Source: Mucilaginibacter aquaedulcis
GTDB taxonomy: Bacteria; Bacteroidota; Bacteroidia; Sphingobacteriales; Sphingobacteriaceae
Direction of reading: 5' to 3'
DNA: 64,000 nucleotides
Assembly: GCF_030409325.1 (NCBI RefSeq)
Contig: NZ_JAUFPR010000003.1
Location: 620,001 to 684,000, forward strand
The position numbers were made by a program, and so were the translations under genes. Below the pieces are notes generated by a model that saw only the letters and a program-made list of their open reading frames with translations, made no database searches and was not told where the DNA came from. Shown here in pieces: positions 18,268 to 27,918 of the stretch. Position 1 is the first letter of the stretch; each line of letters begins with the position of its first letter.

Positions 18268-18390
18268 GAAGTTAATTTTAGATTTAAAATAGTAAATTAA
18301 TAAAAAAAGGGGATAAAAACAATAAACTCAACTCAAAATCAAGCACTTCAGTCACAATAAGTGAAAAAATACCTATTAAAACAGGTTAAA

Positions 18391-18888
18391 CTAAAAGCCT
18401 ATTAAAATTTGCCCTTTTTCAACTTTATCTCCGGGTTGTATCCTGATCTTTTTAATGGTAGCGTCGGCCGGTGATTTGATAATGTTTTCCATCTTCATGG
18501 CCTCCAGTACAAAAAGGTTATCGCCCTTTTTTATTTCATCCCCTTCGGTTACAAAAACCTTCAGTACCATGCCGGGCATTGGCGCTTTTAATTCAGCAAC
18601 CCTTGTATTGTTCATATTGCTTAACCCCAATTTATCAAGCAACACATCAAACTGGTCTTTGGCTGTAATGGAGTAGGTATTATTGTTTACTTTGATTTCG
18701 GCGATTTTATCAGCATGGTTAAAATTCACTACTTCTACCCGGTATGATCGGTGGTTTTCAATCACATGGTATATGCCTTCGCCAATATGTGCTATATCAG
18801 CATTGGTTACTGCGTTATTGATAAGCAGGTTGATTCCCGCTTTGTTAACTTCAATATTGTGAGAATCATTTATTTTTAGCTGATACAT
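18391..18888 (-). CDS. Biotin carboxyl carrier protein (acyl-CoA carboxylase subunit)
   Basis: 165 residues. The C-terminal 70 residues form a biotinyl domain: APMPGMV, VFVTEGDEIKKGD, and the biotin attachment motif EAMKM (129-133, biotin on Lys132). The N-terminal 90 residues form a small beta domain seen in carriers of propionyl-CoA/methylcrotonyl-CoA-type or oxaloacetate-decarboxylase-type enzymes. It carries CO2 between carboxylase and carboxyltransferase. No biotin carboxylase or transferase gene lies in the window, so the parent enzyme is not known from context. It is last in a minus-strand run with DUF4159 and rsmE. Confidence 0.9.
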   Translation of the reverse strand: MYQLKINDSHNIEVNKAGINLLINNAVTNADIAHIGEGIYHVIENHRSYRVEVVNFNHADKIAEIKVNNNTYSITAKDQFDVLLDKLGLSNMNNTRVAELKAPMPGMVLKVFVTEGDEIKKGDNLFVLEAMKMENIIKSPADATIKKIRIQPGDKVEKGQILIGF

Positions 18889-18943
18889 AAGGATAGGGGG
18901 ATTAGTGATACTTTACGGCTTTGGATGAATTAGGTTAATTTTG

Positions 18944-19606
18944 TTACTGGGTAAAAACGTACTGAATTAAATTAGTGCCCATTTTCAGCGCTTTTAAGCG
19001 GGCTTCCTGGGTATCACCGGCATAAGTACCATAATCTTCCCATCCGTTGCCCAAATCGCACTCATAGGTATAAAAACACACCAACCTGCCCTTGTAAATA
19101 AGCCCAAAACCCTGGGCTCTTTTACCATCATGCTCATGAATTTTGGGCAAGCCGTTAGGGAAAGGAAATTTTTGATGATAGATAGGGTGGTTTAGCGGAA
19201 GCTCAACAAAATCAAGCTCTGGAAATACTTTTTTCATTTGCGGGCGGATAAACTTATCCAATCCATAATTATCATCGATATGCAAAAAGCCCCCGCCGGT
19301 AAGATATTTACGCAAGTTACGTGCCTCCTGATCGGTAAATATCACGTTGCCATGTCCTGTTAAAAAAGTAAAGGGATAGTTAAACAATGATGAGCTGCCT
19401 GCCTCAACCACATCGTCTTCGGCCTCAAAATTGGTTTTTAAATTTTCATTACAAAACTTAACTAGGTTGGGCAGCGCGGTACGGTCGCCATACCAATCGC
19501 CGCCGCCATTGTATTTGAGCCGGGCAATTTTATATGCGGGTGCCTGAAAGCCAGCCATGACCATGATGGTCATAAAAGCAACTATTACATATTTAGCTGT
19601 TTTCAT
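18944..19606 (-). CDS. DUF4159 domain protein, exported
   Basis: 220 residues with an N-terminal signal or anchor (MKTAKYVIVAFMTIMVMAGFQA). The rest matches the DUF4159 layout: KIARLKYNGGGDWYGD, a GHGNVIFTDQEARNLRKYLTGGGFLHIDD segment resembling a glutamine-amidotransferase-like or ThuA-like fold, then LNHPIYH. No enzymatic activity has been shown for the family as far as I know. The start overlaps the rsmE stop by 4 bases (ATGA), so it is translationally coupled to rsmE. Confidence 0.85.
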   Translation of the reverse strand: MKTAKYVIVAFMTIMVMAGFQAPAYKIARLKYNGGGDWYGDRTALPNLVKFCNENLKTNFEAEDDVVEAGSSSLFNYPFTFLTGHGNVIFTDQEARNLRKYLTGGGFLHIDDNYGLDKFIRPQMKKVFPELDFVELPLNHPIYHQKFPFPNGLPKIHEHDGKRAQGFGLIYKGRLVCFYTYECDLGNGWEDYGTYAGDTQEARLKALKMGTNLIQYVFTQ

Positions 19607-20313
19607 AGGCGATTTAAAAAGTTCACTTCAAAACAGGCTTCCAGGGCGGCTGTTTCGGTGCGCAAGCGGCTATTACCTAAAGTTATGGGTTTAAATCCGT
19701 TTTGCAAAGAACTTTCAATTTCGGCGGGGGTAAAGTCACCTTCAGGACCTATCAATATCAGGTATCTGCCCTGCGGGGTGAGTTTCTGTTTAAGGTTCAA
19801 TTTTTCACCGGGTTCGCAATGTGCTATAAACTTTTGGCCATCAAAAGGCTGCACAAGCAACTGACTTAGCTTTACCGGCTCGTTTAAAATAGGGTGGTAT
19901 GCTTTGATAGATTGTTTTATAGCGGCAGTGATGATCTTGTTTAACCTATCAACCTTGGCCTCCTTACGTTCAGACCGGTGACTGATGATCAATGATACTT
20001 CATCGATACCTATTTCGGTGGCTTTTTCTAAAAACCACTCCAGGCGTTCAATATTTTTTGTGGGAGCTACCGCCAGATGCAGGTAATGGTTGCGCTTGTT
20101 ATAACCGGTGGTAACTGAGGTGATATTTAATATTACCCGTTTAGGATGGGCATCCTGTATTACTGCATTATAGAACCCTCCCCTACCGTCAATCAGCTGC
20201 ACCTCGCTCCCAACCTCTAAGCGCAATACACGGATAGCGTGTTTGCTTTCTTCTTCGTTAAGAAAATATTGCGGATGAGCAGGTTCAATATCGGGGGTGT
20301 AAAAGAGTTGCAT
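19603..20313 (-). CDS. rsmE: 16S rRNA (uracil-1498-N3)-methyltransferase
   Basis: 236 residues. It methylates U1498 of 16S rRNA with S-adenosylmethionine. SPOUT (trefoil-knot) features: an N-terminal PUA-like domain (about 1-70), then LHLAVAPTKNIERLEWFLEKATEIG, LIGPEGDFTPAEIE and LGNSRLRTETAALEA, the knot that binds SAM. Start ATG is at 20313, just after the hairpin repeat at 20324-20415 in the direction of transcription. Overlaps the DUF4159 start. Confidence 0.96.
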   Translation of the reverse strand: MQLFYTPDIEPAHPQYFLNEEESKHAIRVLRLEVGSEVQLIDGRGGFYNAVIQDAHPKRVILNITSVTTGYNKRNHYLHLAVAPTKNIERLEWFLEKATEIGIDEVSLIISHRSERKEAKVDRLNKIITAAIKQSIKAYHPILNEPVKLSQLLVQPFDGQKFIAHCEPGEKLNLKQKLTPQGRYLILIGPEGDFTPAEIESSLQNGFKPITLGNSRLRTETAALEACFEVNFLNRL

Positions 20314-20323
20314 GGTGCTTAGA

Positions 20324-20415
20324 GTATCAAGTACTTAGTATCAGGTATCAAGACTACTTTACTTGTTTATACAGTTATAAAAAAATCTTGATACATGATA
20401 CTAAGTACCTGATAC
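20324..20415. repeat. Hairpin repeat with 30-nt arms (GTATCAAGTA family), copy 1
   Basis: The left arm (20324-20353) and the complement of the right arm (20386-20415) agree at 28 of 30 positions; the loop is 32 bases. Each arm is itself a tandem of GTATCAA-type units (GTATCAAGTACTTAGTATCA, then GGTATCAAGA). It is closely related to 35221-35313 (26 of 30 in the left arms). It fills the gap between corC-like and rsmE genes. Confidence 0.85.
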
Positions 20416-20428
20416 CAATATTTTAATG

Positions 20429-21775
20429 CTAATGTAAATCTACCGCGTCTTCTTCATTTATCAGCAATTCAAGTTTTACGGATTCAATGTTCTGGTCAGA
20501 TTTGCGGAGTACGGTAATATTATATCCGTTTGATTCTTTTTGTTCGCCAACGTCAGGAATTTTACCAAATATATCGCCAAGCCAGCCAGATACGGTATCA
20601 AAGTCGCCATCTTCGGGCAGGTCATGCGGTAAATGCTCGTTTACGTCATAAATTGGCGCAAGGGCATTTACAATAAATTCACGATCGTTCACCTTTTCAA
20701 CAATTGGCTTTTCTTCATCGTACTCGTCCTGGATTTCGCCTACCAGTTCTTCAACAATATCTTCCAAGGTAACCATACCCGCGGTACCGCCAAACTCATC
20801 AAGTACAATGGCAATCTGAATGCGTTTCTGCTTCATTTCGGCCATCAAATCATTGATCTTTTTGGTTTCAGGGATAAAGTATGGCTTGCGAATAATATCT
20901 TTCAGTACAATCTCTTCATTATGAGCCAGCAATGGTAAAATATCCTTGGCGTGAACAATACCAATGATCTTGTCGATAACCTCATCATAAACCGGCATAC
21001 GTGAATACCCCTCGGTTATCAGAATCTCCAGCAGTTCATCTTTAGTAGTATCAACCTCAATGCCAGATATTTTGGTACGAGGCACCATGATATTTTTTAC
21101 CACGCGCTCATTAAAATCAAATACGTTCTGGATCAGCTCATGCTCGTTGGAGTCAAGAGCGCCGGTTTCGCGTCCCTGTTCAAGCAGGTACTGCAACTCT
21201 TCAGAACTGTGATGCGCTTCGCCGCCGGGTATAGTTTGTATACCCAAAAGTTTCAGTATAAAATTAGCAAAGGTGTTCAGTGTCCAGATAAAGGGTCTGA
21301 AGGTAACGTAGAATATCCTGAGGGGTAATGAAACCGTCATTACGGTACGTACAGAACGCTGTATGGCCAATGATTTGGGAGCAAGCTCACCAAACACAAT
21401 GTGAAATACGGTAATTAGTGTAAAAGCCGTAATATGGCTTATATTGATAATAATGTTTGAGGTAATGGTTAAGCCAAGCGCAGAAAACAACCTGAGCATA
21501 ATGGTAGTAACCACGCCTTCGCCCACCACACCTAAACCAAGTGAGGCAATAGTAATACCTAATTGTGTTGCGGCCAGGTAACCATCTAAATTATACATGA
21601 TACCCCGGGCTACTTTAGCCATGCGGCTGCCCGTTTTGGCCTGCAACTCAATTTGCGACCCCCTTACCCGTACCATTGCAAACTCCGCGGCTACAAAAAA
21701 CCCGTTAAGTGCTACCAGTGCAAGCGTGGCTAATATATAATAACCGTTTATTTCGAGATCGGGGTGGTCCATCAA
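20429..21775 (-). CDS. CNNM/CorC family membrane protein with CBS domains (hemolysin family)
   Basis: 448 residues. N-terminal DUF21/CNNM membrane domain (about 1-200, several helices, GYLAATQLGITIASLGLGVVGEG), a CBS pair (about 215-335, MVPRTKISGIEVD... IVHAKDIL... VLDEFGGTAGMVTLEDIVEELVGEIQDEYDEE) and a CorC_HlyC C-terminal domain. Related proteins export or sense magnesium or cobalt; the name hemolysin is historical. The closest named relative in Bacteroidetes is GldE, but gldD is not next to it. Lies 4 bases after ppa. Confidence 0.92.
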   Translation of the reverse strand: MMDHPDLEINGYYILATLALVALNGFFVAAEFAMVRVRGSQIELQAKTGSRMAKVARGIMYNLDGYLAATQLGITIASLGLGVVGEGVVTTIMLRLFSALGLTITSNIIINISHITAFTLITVFHIVFGELAPKSLAIQRSVRTVMTVSLPLRIFYVTFRPFIWTLNTFANFILKLLGIQTIPGGEAHHSSEELQYLLEQGRETGALDSNEHELIQNVFDFNERVVKNIMVPRTKISGIEVDTTKDELLEILITEGYSRMPVYDEVIDKIIGIVHAKDILPLLAHNEEIVLKDIIRKPYFIPETKKINDLMAEMKQKRIQIAIVLDEFGGTAGMVTLEDIVEELVGEIQDEYDEEKPIVEKVNDREFIVNALAPIYDVNEHLPHDLPEDGDFDTVSGWLGDIFGKIPDVGEQKESNGYNITVLRKSDQNIESVKLELLINEEDAVDLH

Positions 21776-21779
21776 TTAG

Positions 21780-22325
21780 TTATTGGTACACAGGAAAAGT
21801 AGACTTATACAATTCCAAACTCTCTTGTATCACTTTATGGGCATAACGTACACCTAACAAATGCTCGATGGTTACGTTTTTGCCTTCCAGTTTTTTATAG
21901 TCTTTAAAGAAACGAACGATCTCGGTCATAGCATGCGGAGGCAGCTCATTCAAATCGTTAATGTAGTTAACAGACATGTCGTTTTTAGCTACCGCGATGA
22001 TTTTATCATCTTGTTCGCCGTTATCAACCATGTGCATCACGCCTACTACTTTTGCCTCGATGATAGACATAGGGAACACATCTACAGAACAAAGTACCAG
22101 GATATCCAGGGGATCTTTATCATCACAATAAGTTTGCGGGATAAAGCCATAGTTGGCAGGGTACATTACTGACGAAAACAATACGCGGTCCAATATCAAT
22201 AAACCGGATTCTTTATCAATTTCATATTTTGCTTTTGAGCCTTTAGGTATCTCGATGATTGCATTAACAATTTCAGGAATGTTTTCACCGGGAGATACCT
22301 GGTGCCAGGGGTGTTGCGTACTCAT
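21780..22325 (-). CDS. ppa: Inorganic pyrophosphatase
   Basis: 181 residues, family I soluble enzyme. It hydrolyses pyrophosphate to two phosphates with magnesium. Active-site residues are visible: KYEIDKESGLL with ILDRVLFSSVMYPANYGFIPQTYCDDKDPLDILVL (the DxDPxD metal cluster) and later AVAKND. Cytoplasmic. Located between dedA and the CNNM gene on the minus strand, with spacings of 16 and 4 bases. Confidence 0.96.
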   Translation of the reverse strand: MSTQHPWHQVSPGENIPEIVNAIIEIPKGSKAKYEIDKESGLLILDRVLFSSVMYPANYGFIPQTYCDDKDPLDILVLCSVDVFPMSIIEAKVVGVMHMVDNGEQDDKIIAVAKNDMSVNYINDLNELPPHAMTEIVRFFKDYKKLEGKNVTIEHLLGVRYAHKVIQESLELYKSTFPVYQ

Positions 22326-22341
22326 TTAGTATATTTTTATA

Positions 22342-22983
22342 TTAATTCTTTTCTTTTGATTCAATGATCTTTTTACGTACATAAGCCACAATAAGCGGAA
22401 TTGTTGTTACCACTATGAGGCCCAGAACTATATATTGAAGGTAGTCTTTTAACTGCGGAAACTTTTTGCCTAAAAAAAAACCGCTTAAAGTAAATGTACA
22501 TACCCAGGTTACACTGCCTATAAAGTTATATAAACTAAATCGCTTTATGCCAACCTTTACAACTCCTGCAAATATAGGAGCAAATGTTCTAACTATAGGG
22601 AAAAATCTACCCAAAATCAGTGCCATGCCACCGTACTTGTTATAAAATTCGCTGGCAAGCGTTACATATCTTTTCTTGAAAAACAGCGAATCGTTCCTGT
22701 TAAACAGAACCGGCCCCGTTCGGTAACCAAACCAGTATCCGGCAAAATTGCCCAATACCCCTGCCCCTATCAATGAAAAAACTAATGTGGATATAGTTAC
22801 ATCAACCTTACCTGCCGAGCACAGCAGGCCTGCCATAAACAGCAGATAATCTCCTGGTAAAAAAAAGCCAAAGAATAAACCGGTTTCAGCAAATACAACA
22901 ATAAGCAAGAGATAAAAGCCTCCCCTGCTTATGATGGATTGAGCGTCCGTTAAATTTTGAAGGTATTCCCAAAAACTTTCCAT
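22342..22983 (-). CDS. DedA family membrane protein
   Basis: 213 residues, an inner-membrane protein of the DedA/VTT superfamily, thought to scramble or flip polyprenyl or phospholipids. Features: a re-entrant ETGLFFGFFLPGDYLLF near the N terminus, GYRTGPVLF, and the second half with YNKYGGMALILGRFFPIVRTFAPIFAGVVKVG, containing the conserved G-x-x-x-R-F-x-P-x-x-R. Four to five membrane helices. It starts a minus-strand run with ppa and the CNNM gene; separated from nuoN by 56 bases. Confidence 0.93.
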   Translation of the reverse strand: MESFWEYLQNLTDAQSIISRGGFYLLLIVVFAETGLFFGFFLPGDYLLFMAGLLCSAGKVDVTISTLVFSLIGAGVLGNFAGYWFGYRTGPVLFNRNDSLFFKKRYVTLASEFYNKYGGMALILGRFFPIVRTFAPIFAGVVKVGIKRFSLYNFIGSVTWVCTFTLSGFFLGKKFPQLKDYLQYIVLGLIVVTTIPLIVAYVRKKIIESKEKN

Positions 22984-23039
22984 TCACTATATCTGTAAAA
23001 CTACAAATATTAAATCAATTTGCAGTTATGTACTACGGA

Positions 23040-24416
23040 TTAAATGAAGCGGGCTATAAAATCTGGATAGATACCTATAAGGATAGTTACCAAAGCTGAG
23101 AAGCCGAATACAATTTTGTAGTAAGCCGGCACAAGTACTTCAGCACGATCGGCCGAGCGGAAATACATGGCAATAATAACCCTGAAATAATAGAAAATAG
23201 CTATAATGGCATTCACTACGGCTATAATTACCAGCCAAACATGGTATTTGGCCAATGCACCGGAAAACATAAAGAACTTACCCATAAAGCCAGCGGTAAG
23301 CGGTATACCCGCCAATGAAAGCATGGCCACTGTAAGCACAAATGCCAGGAAAGGATTATTTTTTGCCAGCCCGTTAAAGCTTTCAAAGTTATCGCTGCCA
23401 TTTTGCTGTTGCACCAGGATCAGGCTGCCAAAGGCAATGATAGATGCGATAGAATAAGCAGTAGCATATACAAATACAGAGTTAGCAGAGCCCGAACCCA
23501 AAGCTACGATAGCGAAAAGCAGGTAGCCCGCGTGCGATATACTGGAGAATGCCAGCATACGTTTAAAGCTTTGCTGGTACAGCGCGGTAATGTTGCCGAT
23601 AAATAAAGTAACGATGGTGATGCCCAGCAATATCGGCACCCAAAAATCAGACAGCGGTGCAAAACATGCTGAGAATAATCTCAGGAAGGCGGCAAAGCCT
23701 GCTGTTTTTACTACAGTCGACATGAAAGCGGTAATCAGTGTTGGTGAGCCTTCATACACGTCAGGTGTCCAGAAGTGGAAAGGTGCCGCACCTACTTTGA
23801 AGCATAAACCTACAATGATCAATCCTATACCGGTATAAAACATCGGGTCGATATGCGGATGGGCAATAACCCAGTCGCGGATGGCTTCCAGGCCAAATGA
23901 ACCTGTTGTTCCATATAACAAGGTGATACCAAACAGCAGGAAGCCTGTTGAAAAGGCACCCATTAAAAAGTATTTAAGCGCTGCCTCGTTTGATGAGAAA
24001 TCGTTTTTCTTGATACCTGCCAGAATGTATAAGCTAACCGACATGATCTCGATGCCGATGAACAGCATTACCAGGTTGTAGAACGATACCATAACAATGA
24101 TACCGGCCAGCGAAAACAGGATAATGGCATAATACTCGGCAGTGTGCTTGCTTATCTTTTCAAAATACCCGCCTGATAGCATCAGGATCAGGATAGTGGT
24201 AATAATAGTAATGCCTGAAAACGCGATAGAGAAATTATCGAACATCATCATACCATGATATATAGGCAGGGCAACATTATTCCATTGAGCAATAGCGAAG
24301 CCTAAGGCAGCTAACAGACCAATAATAGTAACCGGTAATAACGATTTTGTAGCCTTATACAAGCCCAGGTACAAAAGCACTATAGGTAAAACGGATATGA
24401 TGATTAAAGTATTCAT
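23040..24416 (-). CDS. nuoN: NADH-quinone oxidoreductase subunit N
   Basis: 458 residues, about 14 membrane helices. One of three antiporter-like subunits of complex I that pump protons. Typical segments: a membrane glutamate in MLFIGIEIMSVSLYILAG, KYFLMGAFSTGFLLFGITLLYG, the lysine-bearing GLCFKVGAAPFHFWTPDVYEGSP, and FKRMLAFSSISHAGYLL. Last gene of the nuo operon, followed by a 56-base gap to dedA. A gap of 93 bases with AT-rich degenerate repeats separates it from nuoM. Confidence 0.97.
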   Translation of the reverse strand: MNTLIIISVLPIVLLYLGLYKATKSLLPVTIIGLLAALGFAIAQWNNVALPIYHGMMMFDNFSIAFSGITIITTILILMLSGGYFEKISKHTAEYYAIILFSLAGIIVMVSFYNLVMLFIGIEIMSVSLYILAGIKKNDFSSNEAALKYFLMGAFSTGFLLFGITLLYGTTGSFGLEAIRDWVIAHPHIDPMFYTGIGLIIVGLCFKVGAAPFHFWTPDVYEGSPTLITAFMSTVVKTAGFAAFLRLFSACFAPLSDFWVPILLGITIVTLFIGNITALYQQSFKRMLAFSSISHAGYLLFAIVALGSGSANSVFVYATAYSIASIIAFGSLILVQQQNGSDNFESFNGLAKNNPFLAFVLTVAMLSLAGIPLTAGFMGKFFMFSGALAKYHVWLVIIAVVNAIIAIFYYFRVIIAMYFRSADRAEVLVPAYYKIVFGFSALVTILIGIYPDFIARFI

Positions 24417-24509
24417 TTTATATTTTAAAAGCCTCCTGTAAATTCTAAAACCTAAATATTAAGTACTGAATTTTACTACTTTGTTATTTCTTATTCTTTA
24501 TTAAAGGGT

Positions 24510-25982
24510 TTAATTGCCCCTTACATTTATCATTTGCACTAAGTTATTAACAGCTGCCTCTGATATATGCATGATCGGGTGCGGGTATACACCCAACGCA
24601 ATGATCAGTACGCAGATGATGCAAAGTGTTAATTTTTCGGAACCGCTAACATCTGTGAATGTAGCTGTCAGCTCGTTCAGTTCGCCGTACATTACGTTTT
24701 TGTACATACGCAGCAGGTAAACCGCACCAAAAATAATAGTGAGGCCAGCCACAGCTGCCAGTGTAATGTTCAGGTAATGATAAGCGCTGTATTGAAACAC
24801 GCCGGCAAGCAGTAAAAACTCACCCACAAAACCATTGGTTAATGGCAAACCTACAGTACCCAGCAGTATAATTAAAAATGCTATGGAAAACTTAGGAGCA
24901 ACTTTAGCGATACCACCAAGCTGGCTGATGTCGCGGGTATTTAATCTCCTGCTGATGATATCCCAAATAAAGAACATACCAACTACGTTGATACCGTGGT
25001 TAAGCATTTGGATCATGGCACCTTGCACGCCTAAGGTAGTCCAAGCAAAAATACCTGCCGCTATAAGGCCAACGTGTGCTATTGATGAGTAAGCAATTAA
25101 GCGCTTACCATCTTTCTGGTTAAAGGCAATCAGCGACGCGTATACAATACCTATTACAGCCAGTATCATCACCAAACTTTGCCAGTGTATAAAGCCAAGC
25201 GGCGCATTTGGAATTAACCAGCGGATTACACCATAAATACCCATTTTAAGCATTATGCCTGATAACAGCATGGTACCTGCTGTAGGCGCTTCGGTATAAG
25301 TATCGGGCTGCCAGGTATGGAATGGAAACAATGGCATTTTAATAGCAAATGCCAGGAAAAACGACCAGAACACGATAGATTGGTGATGTGCATCTAAACC
25401 TATCTTGTAAAATTCATGCAGATCATATGTTTTGCCTGGCGATTGTAGGTACAGGTAAATGATACCTACCAACATGAATAACGAACCGGCAAATGTGTAA
25501 ATGAAAAACTTAATGGTGATGCGGATGCGGTTTTCGCCGCCCCACAGGGCACATATAAAATAGATCGGGATAAGCGCTGCTTCCCAGCCTACGTAGAATA
25601 AAAATCCATCTAAAGCGGTGAATACAACCAGCATACCGGCCTGCATAAACAATATCAAACCGTAAAAAGCGCCAGCATTGCTATGCTTGTGCTGAAGTGT
25701 TGATAAAATAATAAGCGGAACGATCAATGTGGTGAGTAACACCATGATCATGCTGATACCATCAATACCGGCACTAAAATAAATGCCGAATTTGGTGATC
25801 CATGGCACATCAATAGTGAATTGGGTTGAGGCATCGGGAACAAAGCGGCTTAAAAATAAGCCTGCTATTACCAGTTCGGCAACAGAGAAAAATAATGCAG
25901 CGTATTTGGCAACCTCGTTTTTTAATAAGGCTACTATAATGGCGGCAACTACTGGTAAAAAAATTAATATACTAACAGTCAT
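24510..25982 (-). CDS. nuoM: NADH-quinone oxidoreductase subunit M
   Basis: 490 residues, an antiporter-like proton channel of the complex I membrane arm. Seen: FYVGWEAALIPIYFICALWGGENR with the key membrane glutamate, AFAIKMPLFPFHTWQPDTYTEAPTAG with the central lysine, KRLIAYSSIAHVGLI, and LTNGFVGEFLLL. The C-terminal part adds further helices (about 14 in total). Between nuoL (22-base gap) and nuoN. Confidence 0.97.
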   Translation of the reverse strand: MTVSILIFLPVVAAIIVALLKNEVAKYAALFFSVAELVIAGLFLSRFVPDASTQFTIDVPWITKFGIYFSAGIDGISMIMVLLTTLIVPLIILSTLQHKHSNAGAFYGLILFMQAGMLVVFTALDGFLFYVGWEAALIPIYFICALWGGENRIRITIKFFIYTFAGSLFMLVGIIYLYLQSPGKTYDLHEFYKIGLDAHHQSIVFWSFFLAFAIKMPLFPFHTWQPDTYTEAPTAGTMLLSGIMLKMGIYGVIRWLIPNAPLGFIHWQSLVMILAVIGIVYASLIAFNQKDGKRLIAYSSIAHVGLIAAGIFAWTTLGVQGAMIQMLNHGINVVGMFFIWDIISRRLNTRDISQLGGIAKVAPKFSIAFLIILLGTVGLPLTNGFVGEFLLLAGVFQYSAYHYLNITLAAVAGLTIIFGAVYLLRMYKNVMYGELNELTATFTDVSGSEKLTLCIICVLIIALGVYPHPIMHISEAAVNNLVQMINVRGN

Positions 25983-26004
25983 GTTTATGGTAAACGCTTA
26001 TCGT

Positions 26005-27918
26005 TTATATTTTAGTTAATCCAAATATGCTGTAGGCTAATACAGCAATAATTCCAAGCACCATGATAAATATGTAGAAACCCACATTACCGGTTTGCAG
26101 TAAACGCAGGCCCTTGCTGCTTTCAACAGTACCCTTGCCAATTCCGTTCACCAGTCCATCTATACCCAAACGATCCACCACGTTGTAAAAAAACGTCGAC
26201 AGAAAATCCAATGGTTTGCGGATGATCATATCATAAAGCTCATCAATGTAAAACTTATTGTATGATAAGCTGGTAAGTGCCGGGCGCTCTTCGGTATCTG
26301 CTACCGGAATGCTTCCGCCTTTTCCATATTTGATATAAGCGTAGATTAATGCTATCAGTGCAACACCTACAGAAATACTCATCAGGATAAACTCGGTGCT
26401 GGCCTGTAAATGATGTTCGCCTAAAATGGCATTTGATTTTTCAAAAACCGGTGCCAGGAAATGCTCCAGTTCGTGATGACCGCCCAAAACCTCTGGTACG
26501 CCTATAAAACCACCAACCATTGAAAGTATAGCCAAAACAATAAGCGGTATGGTCATACTTGGCGGAGATTCATGCAAGTGGTGTTCCTGCTCATGTGTAC
26601 CGCGAAACTTACCATAAAAAGTAAGGAACAACATCCTGAACATATAGAATGATGTTAACATGGCGGTAAATACACCAATTACATAAAATGTAGTGCTATG
26701 CGCGTAGGCATGAGCCAGAATTTCATCTTTTGAAAAGAAACCTGAGAACGGAGGGATACCCGCTATAGCGATGGTACCTATCAGCATGGTGGCAAAGGTT
26801 ATTTTAATTTTACCTTTTAAACCGCCCATTTTGCGCATGTCCTGCTCGTCGCTCATGGCGTGAATCACCGAACCTGCACCCAGGAATAATAAGGCCTTAA
26901 AGAAAGCGTGTGTTAATACGTGGAAGAACGCGCCGGTGTAAGCACCAACGCCTAAACCTAAAAACATATAACCCAGCTGCGATACGGTTGAATAGGCCAG
27001 TACCTTTTTAATATCGGTTTGTGTTAAGGCTATCAGTGCCGCAAACAAAGCGGTTGCCAAACCTATTATAGCTACTATCTCCATAGTATCCGGAGCCAGC
27101 GTATAGAAAATATTTGAACGTGCAATCATGTAAATACCTGCGGTAACCATGGTTGCAGCGTGTATGAGGGCTGATACCGGAGTTGGGCCGGCCATCGCGT
27201 CGGGCAGCCAGGTAAACAGCGGCAACTGGGCCGATTTACCAACAGCACCTACAAATAATAATATCGTAATAGCGAAAAGCGGTGCAGAACCCACTTTCAT
27301 GGTGGCAGCTTTCGGAAATATCTCAGCAAATGAAATGCTGCCAAAAGCGTAGATGATCAGAAACACACCTAACAAAAAGCCAAGGTCGCCAATACGGTTC
27401 ATGATGAAGGCTTTTTTAGCGGCATCGGCATAGCTTGGATTAGTATACCAAAAACCGATAAGCAGGTATGAACATAAACCTACACCCTCCCAGCCTATGA
27501 ACATGATGAGGTAGTTTGAACCCATCACCAGCAAAAGCATGAAAAACACAAACAGGTTAAGGTAGGCGAAAAACTTACCAAAACCATTATCATTATGCAT
27601 ATAACCTATAGAGTACAGGTGAATCAGGAAACCAACACCTGTGATGATGAGCAGCATAATTGAACTTAGCTGATCAACCAGGAATGCGAAAGGAATCTTT
27701 AACTGCCCAACTGAGATCCAGTCGAAATAAGTAATATTAACAGGGTGTCCTGTTGATTTGATCTGGAAGAAAACTGCCACACTCAGGCCAAAAGATACCA
27801 GTACCAGCAGGCTGCCAATAAAGCCAATTACGTTTTTTGATAATGAATTGCGGCCAAGTCCGTTAATAATAAAACCGGCTAACGGTAATATGGGAATAAG
27901 CCAGATGTATTTATCCAT
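26005..27918 (-). CDS. nuoL: NADH-quinone oxidoreductase subunit L
   Basis: 637 residues, the distal antiporter-like proton pump of complex I, with the long lateral helix at its C-terminal end. Seen: FIGWEGVGLCSYLLIGFW, GKSAQLPLFTWLPDAMAGPTPVSALIHAATMVTAG with the pumping lysine, KKVLAYSTVSQLGYMF, LTHAFFKALLFLGAGSVIHA, and a final hydrophobic helix. The region upstream (27919-28114) contains degenerate TATACG repeats and a half copy of the TGTCATT repeat. Confidence 0.97.
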   Translation of the reverse strand: MDKYIWLIPILPLAGFIINGLGRNSLSKNVIGFIGSLLVLVSFGLSVAVFFQIKSTGHPVNITYFDWISVGQLKIPFAFLVDQLSSIMLLIITGVGFLIHLYSIGYMHNDNGFGKFFAYLNLFVFFMLLLVMGSNYLIMFIGWEGVGLCSYLLIGFWYTNPSYADAAKKAFIMNRIGDLGFLLGVFLIIYAFGSISFAEIFPKAATMKVGSAPLFAITILLFVGAVGKSAQLPLFTWLPDAMAGPTPVSALIHAATMVTAGIYMIARSNIFYTLAPDTMEIVAIIGLATALFAALIALTQTDIKKVLAYSTVSQLGYMFLGLGVGAYTGAFFHVLTHAFFKALLFLGAGSVIHAMSDEQDMRKMGGLKGKIKITFATMLIGTIAIAGIPPFSGFFSKDEILAHAYAHSTTFYVIGVFTAMLTSFYMFRMLFLTFYGKFRGTHEQEHHLHESPPSMTIPLIVLAILSMVGGFIGVPEVLGGHHELEHFLAPVFEKSNAILGEHHLQASTEFILMSISVGVALIALIYAYIKYGKGGSIPVADTEERPALTSLSYNKFYIDELYDMIIRKPLDFLSTFFYNVVDRLGIDGLVNGIGKGTVESSKGLRLLQTGNVGFYIFIMVLGIIAVLAYSIFGLTKI

